Below are positions 1 to 11,178 of a stretch of 64,000 bases of DNA, one piece after another. The notes beneath the pieces are model-generated. The model did not search any database, was not told the DNA's origin, and was given only the letters and a program-made list of their open reading frames with translations. Source of the stretch: Clarireedia homoeocarpa. Lineage: Eukaryota > Ascomycota > Leotiomycetes > Helotiales > Rutstroemiaceae. Positions within the stretch are counted from its first letter, which is position 1. Every line of letters begins with the position of its first letter. Location of the stretch: contig LNKV01000005.1 in NCBI GenBank assembly GCA_001465935.1, forward strand, positions 496,001-560,000, read 5' to 3'. The position numbers and the translations under genes are program-made.

Positions 1-1123
1 CCGAACCCGCTAGGGTCTCTGGATCTCAAGTTCCTCGCTGAGAATGATGTTCAGGCTGGCCTCGAAAGGCTAAAGAAGCCGGAGCGCTACCATGTGCCCT
101 CAGTAAAGAGTTTCAAAAGCAAGATTGAGCTCGATGATATGGACATTGAGATGGCTCGAGACGAAGAATCGAAGAATGCAGCTATCGAGGCCAAGGCAAG
201 CAAGTGCTGGAGAGCATTGCGTATTGCCAGCGCCACGAAACTCGTTGCCTTTGACAAAATCGAGCGCTCGGACACTATTGACGAGATCTTTAAAGATGAC
301 ATCAAGCCAGAGGAGGCAGTTACAGCGGCAGATGAGGATTTGGATGGCGAAGAGTCTACCTTTCCGGACGACCGTCGGCCGATTGTCATTACTGGGCCGA
401 GCGGTGTAGGCAAAGGCTCATTAATAAAGAAGCTCATAGAAAAACATAAGAAAGTCTTCAGTGCAAAAATTACGCATACTACTCGGCCACGGAAAGATGG
501 CGAACTGAATGGACAAGAATATTTTTTTGTGGGCAAAGATGAGTACAACAACATGCGGGATGAAGGCGACTTTCTCGAGTATGGTCATTTCAACGGGCAT
601 GATTATGGCACTAGCAGGAAGTCAGTGGAAGGGATAATAGCACAGGATAAGATACCTGTCATGGAGATGGACGCAAACGTAAGTTTGAAATTTAGTTTAG
701 ATTGAAACATGCATTGACGCTTCGTTCTAGGGTATACAACAACTCAAAGATAAAGGTTTTGCATCACGCTTCATTCGGCTCAATCCTCCACATATCTCAG
801 ACTTGCAAATGCGTCTAGAAAGTCGGGGGACTGATACTGGCGACGAGATACAAGCCAAAATGGAAGCTGCCAAAACGGACCTTGACAGTGAACCAGTGGA
901 AGGATTTTATGACAAGGTCTTTATTAATGATGATCTTGAAGCAACTTATGAGAGCCTGGAGAGATATATTTTCAGCAAGGAGGAAGAGGAAAGTCGAAGT
1001 AATGAGGAGCAGCCAGCACAGACAGATGTCGAAATGAGTCAGGGAGGAACAGGAGATGAGCCGCAGCAAATGGAGGAATCTACACAAGCGGCAAACATTA
1101 CCGCCTCGATAACGGAAAGTTGA
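1..1123 (+). CDS. LRR-guanylate kinase fusion protein (5' end missing)
   Basis: Open from the first base of the window, so the N-terminus lies outside. Exons are 1-678 and 731-1123; the 52-nt intron starts GTAAGT, ends TTCTAG and keeps phase 0. The first ~35 residues (NPLGSLDLKFLAEND...) look like the cap of a leucine-rich-repeat domain. A guanylate kinase domain follows: P-loop ITGPSGVGKGS, then the GMP-binding region THTTRPRKDGE with GQEYFFV and LEYGHFNGHDYGTS, then FIRLNPPHISDLQMRL after the intron. The family phosphorylates GMP to GDP with ATP; LRR-GuK fusions are known in fungi and animals (LRGUK). The acidic Gln/Glu-rich tail after the kinase domain has no recognised fold. Whether this is the cell's housekeeping guanylate kinase or a specialised or scaffold copy cannot be told here. 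It converges on the receptor gene downstream. Confidence 0.82.
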
Positions 1124-1644
1124 TAGACAAGAGCTCAGCACGGGATGACATTAAATTTATTGGTCTTCAAGCAGCACTTATCACCACATCGTCTTATCTA
1201 ACCCAAGCGATTGTGGGGATTGTAATATATGCGTCTCAAGCCAAAGTGGCATTTCATCTTAATACATTGATCTTATGATCGGTCATATCGACAGCGCAGA
1301 TAACTAGATGATACCAGGACACACTACTATTAAATTGCAGCTTGCAAGCATAGACAGCAACACGAGTCCATAATCAGAAAATGGCATTACATAAACCAGG
1401 AGCGGACCCAAAAGAACTCCTGAGCTGATGTGGTTAATCATGGACTGAAATGTACTCAGCAATATATAGTTATATTTTTGCTATCAGATTCACATGTCAG
1501 GTCTTCGATGTCAAGAATAAAATCATAAATAGAAGTGAAAACGATAGCTACAAAAACCCTCCATTATTGAAACAATCTGACCTTAGCTTTATGCTTATAC
1601 CTCGTGGCCAACGATAGTATGATTCAATGAAACATATCTATCCT
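1124..1644. other. Convergent intergenic spacer
   Basis: 521 bp between the stop of the guanylate kinase gene (+) and the stop of the ankyrin receptor gene (-). It must hold both 3' UTRs and polyadenylation sites; AT-rich runs (e.g. AATAAAATCATAAAT near 1515) fit that. No open frame worth calling. Confidence 0.6.
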
Positions 1645-4600
1645 TCATGCTGGACCAGCTTTGCCTGCCTCGAGCAATAATTTAACTGTGCCTTCCCTGT
1701 GGAATTCGGTAGCTATTGATAACGCTGTATTCCCATCTACCCTCCTCAAATTGGGATCAGCGCCTTTTTCAAGCAGCAACTTGACTGTATCTTCGTTCCC
1801 CCATCTAGCTGCCTCTATCAATGCCGTTTCCCCCTTTACATTCTTCCAGTTAGGATCAGCGCCTTTTTCAAGTAGTAACTTGACTGTATCTTCGTTCCCC
1901 CATCTAGCTGCCTCTATCAATGCCGTTCCCCCCTTTACATTCTTCCAGTTAGGATCAGCGCCTTTTTCAAGCAGCAACTTGACTGTATCTTCGTTCACCC
2001 ATCCAGCTGCCCGTATCAATGCTGTATCCCCCTCTACATTCTTCCAGTTAGGATCAGCGCCTTTTTCAAGCAGCAACTTGACTGTATCTTCGTTCACCCA
2101 TCCAGCTGCCCGTATCAATGCTGTATCCCCCTCTACATTCTTCCAGTTAGGATCAGCGCCTTTTTCAAGCAGCAACTTGACTGTATCTTCGTTCCCCTCT
2201 CTAGCTGCCCATATTAATGCTGTATTCCCATCTACCCTCCTCAAATTGGGATCAGCGCCCTTTTCAAGCAGCAACTTGACTACAGCTTCGTTCCCCCATC
2301 TAGCTGCCCATATTAGTGCTGTATTCCCATCATTATCCCTCCAGTTAGGGTCAGCGTCCTTTTCAAGTAGCAACTTGACCACAGCTTTGTGTCCCCATAT
2401 AGCTGCCTTTATCAATGCTGTATCCCCATAGTTATCCCTCCAGTTAGGGTCAGCGCCCTTTTCAAGTAGCAACTTGACCACAGCTGCGTTCCCCCGTCCA
2501 GCTGCCAATATCAATACTGTATCCCCCTCTATATTCTTCCGGTTAGGATCAACGCCCTTTTCAAGCAGCAACTTGACCACAGAATCGTTCCCCCGTCTAG
2601 CTGCCAATATCAATGTTGTATCCCCCTCTACATCCTTCCAGTTAGGATCAGCGTCCTTTTCAAACAGCAACTTGACCACAACTTCGTTCCCCTGCCTAGC
2701 TGCCAATATCAATGCTGTATCCTCCTCTACATTTTTCCGGTTAGGATCAGCGCCCTTTTCAGGCAGTAGTTTAGCGACAGCTTTTCCCCCCCATATACTT
2801 GCATATATCAACGATGTATCCCTATTTTTATCCTTGCAGTTAGGATCAACGCCTTTTTCAAGCAGCAACTTGACCATAGCTTCGTTCCCCTGTCTAGCTG
2901 CCCATATTAATGCTGTATATCCATCTCTACTCCTCAAATTGAGATCAGCGCCTTTTTCAAGCAGCAACTTGACTACAGCTTCGGTTCCCTCTAAAGCTGC
3001 TAATATTAATCCTGTATTTCCATACTTATCCGTCAAGTTAGGATCAGCGCCCTTTTCAAGTAGCAACTTGACTATAGCTTCGTTTCCTCGTCTAGCTGCT
3101 AATATCAATACTGTATCTCCCTCTGTATTCTTCCAGTTAGGATCAGCGCCTTTTTCAAATAGCAACTTGACCACAGCTTCGTTCCCCCGTCCAGCTGCCA
3201 ATATCAATACTGTATCCCCCTCTATATTCTTCAAGTTAGGATCAGCGCCTTTTTCAAGCAGCAACTTGACTACAGCTTCGCCCCCCCGTCTAGCTGCATT
3301 TATCAATACTGCCTTTGTCAATGCTGTATCCCCCTCTGCATTCTTCCAGTTAGGATCAGCGCCTTTTTCAAGCAGCAACTTGACCACAGCTTCGTACCCG
3401 CATTTGGCTGCATATATTAATGCTGTATCCCCATCTCTATTCCTCAAATTGGGATCAGCGCCTTCTTCAAGCAATAGCTTAACTATATCTTCGGTTCCCT
3501 CTAAAGCTGCCCATATTAATGCTGTATACCCATATCTATTCCTCAAATTGGGATCAGCGCCCTTTTCAAGCAGCAACTCGACTATAACTTCGTTCCCCTT
3601 TAAAGCTGCCTTTATCAATGCTGTATCCCCCTTTACATTCTTCAAGTTAGGATCAGCGTCTTTTTCAAGCAGCAACTTGACTACAGCTTCGCCCCCCCGT
3701 CTAGCTGCATTTATCAATACTGCCTTTGTCAATGCTGTATCCCCCTCTGCATTCTTCCAGTTAGGATCAGCGCCTTTTTCAAGCAGCAACTTGACCACAG
3801 CTTCGTATCCGTATTTGGATGCATATATTAATGCTGTATCCCCATCTCTATTCCTGAAATTGGGATCAGCGCCTTTTTCAAGCAGCAACTTGACCACAGC
3901 TTCGTATCCGTATTTAGCTGCCCATATTAATGCTGTATACCCATCTCTATTCCTCAAATTGGGATCAGCGCCCTTTTCAAGCAGCAACTTGGCCGTATCT
4001 TCGCGTTTGTGTTGGATTGCTAATGATAACGCCGTATTCCCATAATTATCCGTCAAGTTAGGATCAGCGCCTTCTTCAAGCAATGGCTTAACTACTACCT
4101 CGTGCCCGTTTTCAGAGGCCCATGACAGCGGTGTTCGACCCGTACTATCCTTCAAGTCGATGTTGATCGCGGGATCTTCCATTAAGCGTTTGATTATGCT
4201 TTCTAAGCCAAGAAAAGAAGCATAATGTATCCCAAGAAAACCCTTATCATATTCCAGGATCCACGAAGGGTATTGCAACTTATTTAAGGCAAACAAACAT
4301 CCAAATGGCGTTCTCGTATCGATGAAGACTTGCGATGCCAGATCTAGAAGTGTGCGGTCGCTCTCTCCACGAACATGATGCGCAAGATTTCCTGTAACAT
4401 ATGTAACAAGTGTATATTTCCTCACATAATGGTCGCGCGTTACCGAATCGCCAGAGTCTTCCTTAATTAATGGTGCCTCTACCAGCAATAAATATTTCAG
4501 ACAGCTTATTCCAATGTGCAATTTAGCGCCTGGGAAATGCACTGCGCCTTTTCGGTCGAAGTATTCTTGCGTGGTTTTGTGAACTAAACCAATAATATTG

Positions 4601-6519
4601 CTTTCTTTATCGACTTTTATCAAGCCTGCACAGACACTAGCAATGAGATTTGGCGGTGTCAAAAGATCTGGCGTTATATGTCGATCATCGGGTTCAAGAT
4701 CATTGATAGCAATGGCATGTTGGACTTCCGTGACAGCAAGAGGTCTGGTGGCATATACTATCCACGTTAAAGTCTCCATCGCAAGGTCTTTCTGACGGTC
4801 TTGCTGGATTCTCTCCATGGTTTGGTCGTAGATTTCGTCTATATCTTTTGGCAGTGCATCCAATGCTTTCCGTATAGCTCTAGCCTTGCTCTGAGAAGCT
4901 AGAACGTTTATATGGAGTTTCGCAGCAAGAAACCTTCGAATATATTAGTACACCAAGACAAAGACGATTTGACTGATTGAGTAATGTAAGACTTACATTC
5001 CTTCAGCTTTTGCTACAACTGTTTGAAGAATCTCGTTCTCCAGGTTCGGGTCTTGGCGGCAAATTGCCACTAGTGCATGACTGGATTTAATCTGCTCTTG
5101 AATGTAGGCTCTCATGTCTTTATCACTGGCTTGTATTTCAATGCAGGTTGATTCTGATAATGCAGTTGCCGTACCGTCGATATTCCTTGATGTGCATAAC
5201 AAGCGAAGATTGGTGATATACTTCTCCAAGTCAATTATGAGCTGATTCCAAATCATCTCCCTGTCTTTGTTGATGCACTCGTCTAAAGCATCAATGATAA
5301 CATACACTTCGGAGTATTCGTTGCTCAAAGATCGAAGTGAGTTCAGATACTCATTAGAGCTAGGTCTTGATTGTGTTTTAATGTGATCTTTGTAAAGTGC
5401 CTGTACATCTTCCGGAATCACCTGCCTCCTCTCTATCAGTTGCCGAATTATTGCACAAATGAAGTATTCGGGTTTCTGGACATTATTCGATTTGTGATCG
5501 CAGTAGACGAATGCCACTCCGACCTCTTGCATAGCCAAATCTTGTTCGAGAAACTTGACAACAGCAGATCTTAAGTAATTAGTCCCATTGTGCATGTATG
5601 ATATAGTAGAATTAAACGGGTTTTCTTACGAGAGGACGGTCTTGCCAACACCGGCTAGCATTTGATTAACCCATGGATTTTACAGCTGGCAGTTCAGAAA
5701 ATAACTCACGGCTTCCTACGCACCATAAGGGAGTGCTTATCTTTCCCTCCTCCCAGGCAAGAAATTTTGGGTGGTTAAGCAGCCATTGCCCGGTTTCAGG
5801 TTGTTTTTGCTCATACACGTCATTCTGAGTTAGCCTGAAGTTCTTCGATGATAGCCAATCGAGTATTCTCTGTTTTTCATTGTCTTTTCATACATTTAAT
5901 CATTAGCTTTTGGCGAAAAAATATGTATCAACTCTCAGAAAAGACCCAGAAACTTGTCGGAAAGTTTTACCTTCTTGCCAGCGTACAAGCTTATCGAGAG
6001 CCGTTAGGTTCAAATTCCTGAGTGGACGCGAGGGTTACTTAAATGTATCCGAGACAAACGTTAACGAGACATGAAAGTTACTTACAATTGTAAGGCCTGC
6101 AGAGAGATACCAAGATTGGAACAAGCGTCAGAAATAACGTCCTTAAGTTTTAACAGCGTTGGTTGTTTGAATGGATATAACGCCTTTCGCATATGACGTC
6201 GCATCAAGTTTTGCTTCGGTGATCCTTCGCAGTTGACCTTCTGTAACTCGTCGTTGAGCTTATTAATGCTTGCCTTAGTTGATTGTATGTTTTTCTCTAC
6301 TGCTTCCCTCACACTCATATCACACTTGTCGAGTGATTCGATGGACGGCCGAAGGGCTACCAATGTTCCTAAAAGGTTTTCGAGTGACATGCACATATTG
6401 GAGAGCTCGGTATCTTGATCCTTCCATGCATCGTAGTACTTCAGCAGCTCCTGGGCTACCTGTATGCCCAGCGAAACAATGCCAACAACGCTGCCCGCGA
6501 CTCCTAGTGCTTCGGCCAT
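1645..6519 (-). CDS. STAND/NLR-type receptor: HeLo-like N-domain, NACHT, ankyrin repeats
   Basis: Six exons reconstructed on the minus strand: 6519-6086, 6017-5971, 5883-5710, 5654-5630, 5569-4997 and 4933-1645. They sum to 4542 nt, 1513 codons plus stop, in frame throughout. Residues 1-~150 (MAEALGVAGSVVGIVSLGIQ) match the fungal STAND N-terminal (HeLo-like) domain. The NACHT domain has Walker A GSPGVGKTVLS (~217-227), encoded largely by a 25-nt microexon, and Walker B VIIDALDE (~318-325). A winged-helix-like stretch follows, then 26 ankyrin repeats from ~650 to the C-terminus. Fungal NLRs of this build act in non-self recognition, heterokaryon incompatibility and cell death: NACHT oligomerises on ligand sensing by the repeats and the N-domain signals. 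Repeats are strikingly alike, as in HET-type receptors under concerted evolution. The ligand and the death function of this N-domain are unknown. Start chosen at 6519, the conserved MAEALG; an upstream in-frame ATG at 6648 gives an unlikely hydrophobic extension. Confidence 0.87.
1675..4146 (-). repeat. 99-bp tandem repeat array encoding 25 ankyrin repeats
   Basis: About 25 direct copies of a 33-codon unit lie head to tail; each carries a variant of ...TALIxAAxxGxExVVKLLLEKGADPNxxN. Two copies (protein motif VEGDTALIRAAGWVNEDTVK) are identical at protein level and adjacent. Two copies share a 5-codon insertion (TKAVL within AEGDTALTKAVLINAARR) and sit 411 bp apart (4 x 99 + 15), showing that a four-repeat block was duplicated as a unit. 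Variation concentrates at a few positions in the first helix and turn (e.g. R/W/Y/E/G in ARRGN, ARWGN, AKYGY, ALEGT, AREGN). The repeat DNA also leaves long stop-free frames on the opposite strand, which are not genes. Confidence 0.9.
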
Positions 6520-8263
6520 GGATACAGTCTCAAAAATAACTGAAAGAAACAAGAGGTTGAGAACAAGAATGCAAATTTTGACGATTTTGAAGTTGTAGAT
6601 CTGTAATTGATGAGGCTGGGTCACCCCGCGAAAGATGTTCTTAATCAAGCCGAGTTAGTGATCTGGTTCTGTAGTATGCATGATATGCACAGAAAAGCAG
6701 CAACGGCAAACACCTTGATTTCTGATAGGTTCAGGGCTACTCTGGACAGAACCTCTTAGCCTTATCAAACTTTCGCCTTCTCACACCCCATCACCTACTT
6801 GGTGGCCAGGATAAATGTATACATATCGCTACAACACTGAACCAATGATATGGCACAGATCATATTTTATTCTACTAACTGATAGACCCCCGCTTTGTAA
6901 CGTGGAGCGACATAGATACATTTATTTATCCTGACTAACTTACCAAGTACACAGCCTCTAAGCCATTCACTTCGCCAACTTGGAAACTCGTACCAGAACA
7001 AGCGTGTACCTCCTCGGCCAGTACATTTCCTATATAAAAACATCGTGGTTGGTCCAGCGGTCAAAGCAATACAGCATTATCTGGAGAGCTACTCCGGATA
7101 TGCCCCGACATCGAATGGCATCATAATAGCACTGCAGACAGAGAGTGATGATTGCCTCACAACTGTAAAACAGTACAAATTTGCGAAGTTGCCTTGGTGA
7201 TGTAGTGGTATGAATATCTTACCCCACATTCAGCTACAGTACAACCAACATACATCAGCCTATCCTGAAGTCAGCCTCAGATAACCCTTTTAAACCTCAA
7301 CCTCCTCCCCTATAACTATACGAAGTAACCACGCCCTAACAAGCACGACAACACAAAACAAAGTACAATACACACCATACATACACCAACAACTATCCAC
7401 ACATATGAACCTACAAACCCTCTCCCCATCTATTGAACCCGAACTCTTGAATGCACATAACTATATGTACAGTACGATTCAGTACATTACACTACACTGC
7501 ACTGCACTACACTGCGGTAAAAGCACAATGTAACATAACATAACATAACATAACAGACAGACAGACTCTTTAGTAACACATAAATAACATAAACCATCCA
7601 CATCGCCTCCCCTTCTCCACCTTTCTTCCCCTCCCCCCCCCACACCCTCTCCTACAGTATATACTTGTATACACACAAAAGAGATTCTCAGCCGCGTATC
7701 TGAATGAACACAGAGCGTCTTTCAGCAATGGTAGTTGCAAAACATGATACTGTATTCTTATCGGATAATTCTTTCCCTGAAAAGGCTACTCTAGCTAGAT
7801 TGGATCTAGGCGTAGAACTACGGTGCTCTTATTAACGACGAATGGATCGATGTGTGGAGGTGGGGTAAATTCTTGGAGGAGGAGTTGAGACTTTAGACGG
7901 ATTGTGGGGAAGTGATTTCGAACGGACGTGACGTTGTTAAGACTGCGGGGAAGAGACAGGTAATCAATCGTACGGCATGAGCAGTATTCGGTAGTCATTA
8001 GAGGGAGAGGGAGAATCATGAAATGCAAGAGTGATAAAATAGGTCATAGCCGGGGATGCCATGGAAGTTGCATTTTGGGAGATGATAATAGACACTGTTG
8101 ATAGATAATGTATATTGAAAATGCCGGTTTCCTTTTCGGCCGTGCTTCTCTGCGATACATGTACGAATTGGTGGTTATCCATATATAAGGTTATATCCGA
8201 GAGTTTCAGGGGATAAGTACAGAATCATCGTCATCAATTTTTCGTCTACCTCAAGACAACCTA
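6520..8263. other. Intergenic: receptor promoter side and microsatellites
   Basis: The upstream region of the receptor gene. Short repeats at 7490-7565 (ACTGC-like, then ACATA pentamers, then GACA). A tRNA-Gly-like A-box fragment lies at about 7191-7230 (see findings). Small frames on the minus strand (7795-8182) lack codon-level or domain support and were not called. Confidence 0.5.
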
Positions 8264-9271
8264 TCAGTTCTCTGTCCCGAAAGAACCTCCATCTTTCTTT
8301 ATCTTCCTTGCTTCGACGTCTGACTTCTGTCTTTCCTTTTGACTTTGCCTATGTCTTCGCTGTCGCTCTCTAGCCAAGGCTTTTTTCCTCTCGTCTTTAC
8401 CATCTTCCGTTTGTAGTCTCTGGGCTTCCGCTTCTTGTTGTTGCTTTACTCTCTGAGCTTCTAGTTCCTCTTGTGCCTTTAGCCTCTTTCGCTCCCTGTG
8501 TCTTCGCTGTCGTTGTCTGTCCATATATCTTCTCCTCTCTGCTCTGGTCTCGGGTGTAGTAGCTTCTGGGGGTCCATCCATTGGTTCCTGTATTTGTTTA
8601 GTAGGTATGCGCGAGAAAAAAAAAGGGTCAGCATAAATGCAGTGAGTGAAACATACGGATGAAAATCTTGTAGTAGATTTCCTTGGTCTCTTAGTCGTGG
8701 TCGCAAGGGAATCGGTAGAGAGTTCTCGACCAGCCAATAATTTGGCCGGAGTTCTTGTTCGTCTCTTGCTGGTCCTCGGCGTCGCCTCAATGATAGGCTT
8801 TTCATCCACAGGGGATCCTACTGCTTCTGCGAGTTTTCTTTTCCTTCCGCCGCCCCGAGCATTTGAAACTGGAGTGACATGAGGTTCTTCCACCGTTGAT
8901 AACATAGGTGCTTCTGACTCGCTTTCATCTTTGATTTTATGACCAATATTTGGAGTAGTCTCGGTATGATTGAAACTTTCTACTTCGTCGACTACCGGTG
9001 ATTCGGGCGCTTTTGCAGATTTTCTGCCTCTCCCACTGCCACTCCTGCTAAAGGGGACGTCGACAGCAGCATCTTCCTTGATTGTCTCATTCAATGAGGC
9101 TGACAGCTTTCTTCGTTTGGTGCCTCTGCCTACCGGGGAAGGTGGAGCTGGATCGACGGAAGGTTCAGGGTGCGAGGGTGACGGGGATGACGATTCTGCA
9201 GCTTCATCATTTTCGCGAGGACGTTTGAGGGTTTGGAGTTTTCCAATCTGCTGGGAAAGAAACTTCCACAT
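8264..9271 (-). CDS. Basic, probably nuclear protein with coiled-coil tail; function unknown
   Basis: Exons 9271-8657 and 8587-8264. The 69-nt intron (GTATGT...TACAG, branch-like TGCTGAC) is a multiple of three, so the frame stays open across it, but its splice sites are strong and removal deletes a Phe-rich stretch unlike the rest. The spliced product is 312 aa. I chose the start MWKFLSQQIGKLQ; upstream codons are low-complexity and probably leader. The N-terminal half alternates Ser/Pro-rich acidic segments with basic patches (GTKRRKLS, GRGRKSAK, GGGRKRKL, KRRTRTPAK, KRPRKS), which resemble nuclear localisation signals or AT-hook-like motifs. The C-terminal ~90 residues are Arg/Gln/Glu-rich (RRRYMDRQRQRRHRERKR, then RERQRRHRQSQKERQ), predicted as charged coiled coil and superficially bZIP-like but without a clear leucine zipper. 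A DNA- or RNA-associated role is inference only. Confidence 0.6.
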   Translation of the reverse strand: MWKFLSQQIGKLQTLKRPRENDEAAESSSPSPSHPEPSVDPAPPSPVGRGTKRRKLSASLNETIKEDAAVDVPFSRSGSGRGRKSAKAPESPVVDEVESFNHTETTPNIGHKIKDESESEAPMLSTVEEPHVTPVSNARGGGRKRKLAEAVGSPVDEKPIIEATPRTSKRRTRTPAKLLAGRELSTDSLATTTKRPRKSTTRFSSVCFTHCIYADPFFFSRIPTKQIQEPMDGPPEATTPETRAERRRYMDRQRQRRHRERKRLKAQEELEAQRVKQQQEAEAQRLQTEDGKDERKKALARERQRRHRQSQKERQKSDVEARKIKKDGGSFGTEN

Positions 9272-10263
9272 CGTTATTGAAACGTCTTCGCGTTTGCGTA
9301 TCTGATGTGTGCGTGCGTGTGTGTGTATGGTTTGCGGCGGATTGAGACCACGTAAATTATATTGAGATGGTGATAATCGCGAAGACAGCAATCGCGGAAG
9401 TTGTGGTTACAAAATACTACATTTGGCAGGTTATCCTCGTGTCGGAGGCTAAGCTTTATAGAGTATAGCTCTGGGCGTAAGGTCCATGCGGGGCATCCGC
9501 TGGCAATACATTTTTCGACCTTGCTGGCGATCTTTTATCGATCATTTGCTTTCTCTAGTTCTCAATTGAGGTAAGCAGTATTATGCCAGCTATCCATTAC
9601 TTGTTTTAGTCTTTACCTTGATAGAACGTGACGAGGGACATCATTGAAAACGTGTCAAATACCTCGCAAACTCTTTGACAAACGGGTACTCGCAGCAAAC
9701 GGATAAATACATGCCTTGAAAGGATGAAAGCGCAGCCGCCTCTTGGAAAATATTCCACATGGTGGTTCTGAAGTCTCAAAGCAAATCACTTACAAAGGTA
9801 GTAAGGGTAGTTTTATGGGAAAATGCTCATTTGCATGTTGTTCGCTTCCCCATGGATTGATGACTCAATGTGGCTGACGTCCCTGAATTGCTTGAATCCC
9901 CCACCAGCGAAACCGGATAGTGCACGAGTTGAATGAGCAGGCTGTAGGCTGGTCCATGCATCCAACCTGTCTCAATCAGCATTGAATACTGCCTTCAAAT
10001 CAGCGACATCAGCCAAGCTTAGGCCTCTCCACAATCCCAAATAAAGTACACCATGGCCGAAGAAATAGCTGAAGTCAAGGGAGCAACGGGCAAGAAAGTA
10101 GAGATAAAAGGAGTTGAGATGAACAGCACGGAGCGCAACGCGCCGCCTTCTGCAATAGGAGGAAGTGCTGAGGATGAAGAGATAGAGTATGAGTGGGACA
10201 TCTTAAAAATCTTGCCGAGCAAGTTGGTGACCAAAACGCAGGTGTCCATATAAAGAAGGTGTA
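9272..10263. other. Intergenic, with a short open frame at 10053-10253
   Basis: Divergent region between the basic protein (-) and the kinase-like gene (+). A 66-codon ATG frame at 10053-10253 (+), rich in Glu/Lys, lies just upstream of the kinase-like frame but in another phase. No convincing intron joins them. It may be an unrelated short peptide, leader, or remnant of the original N-terminus. Confidence 0.4.
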
Positions 10264-11178
10264 ATGCTGAGTCTGACTTTGCAAATGTCGGAAAGCTCTG
10301 AGACGACTGAATACCAATCAATTCTATGCAAGATCTTGAAACTCTATGAGCCACAGACCCTCTCCTGTGTCATGGAAGTAGAGCTGATGGGCGGTCATTT
10401 GGGAAACAAGCATGCTGTACTCAAGCTATATGATCGAAAGTTTGCAACACAGCTCCGGTCCGATCATAAGGTTGGCCCGTTGACTCATATGAAAGAGGAG
10501 AGATTTCGTGCATTCGTGGAGAGTGGTGGTGCCTCAAAGTTTGTGGAAAGATTACGGACTGACGATGAATTTGAGGAACCGGAAGAAGGTTGGAACATGG
10601 CCGAGAATGAGGCATACCTTCACAACTACTGCGCAAAAATGTAGGAGGCTGAAACAGCGACATATAAACTATTGAAGGAGCATCAAGGCGGGGAGATACC
10701 GCAGCTCTTTGCTCAAGTACGAACGGAACAAGATGCTTCCACAAGGGTAGACAGCTCGGAACTTTTCGAGGTCAAGGGAATCTTACTAGAACTCATCCAC
10801 GGCTATCCGCTGTCAGACCTTATTCAAAGGGCACCGAAGGAGGAGTGGGGAAGCATTTGCCAGGAAGCAGTCAACGTGGTGAAGATGTTAAATAAATATC
10901 CTTTCCGAAACGAAGACGCTAGACCAGCGAACATGATGGTTACTTCTTCTCTACCAGCTGGCAAGCGCCGCATTGTCGCAATCGACTTTGGACGTTGTAT
11001 GTTCTGGAACCTCCAAGAATATTCGCCAGAGGAGTGGCTAAGAGAGAAATGGAGACAAGACGAAGAGGGAGCAATTGGATACATCATGCAGCGCCGACTG
11101 AGGAATGTTCCATATGAATGGGCCTTCAAGCACTCGTGGCAATTCTTGGATTGGGCCCCAGGAGAGGATGATCACTAG
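10264..11178 (+). pseudogene. Protein-kinase-like gene interrupted by one in-frame stop
   Basis: One reading frame of 305 codons runs from ATG 10264 (or the in-frame ATG at 10288) to the stop at 11176-11178, broken only by TAG at 10642-10644. Reading across the stop gives a continuous family-like protein: an N-lobe (LSCVMEVELMGG, HAVLKLYDRKFATQLR), a linker (NEAYLHNYCAKM-stop-EAETATYKLLKEHQG), then a C-lobe. The C-lobe has a catalytic-loop variant NEDARPANMMV and a DFG-like IDFGRCMF. This resembles the expanded fungal family of small, divergent protein kinases, many probably inactive. HRD is replaced by NED, so activity would be doubtful even if translated. Explanations for the TAG are pseudogenisation (CAG to TAG by one C-to-T change, or Tyr to stop), stop readthrough, or sequence error. 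No short intron can remove it cleanly. Confidence 0.62.

Noticed and set aside
1661..4045. Plus-strand frames of 256 and 523 codons
   Set aside because: They are the antisense of the 99-bp ankyrin repeat; the unit lacks stops in that phase. The peptide is a monotonous SSNLTTASFP-type repeat with no own start signal or introns.
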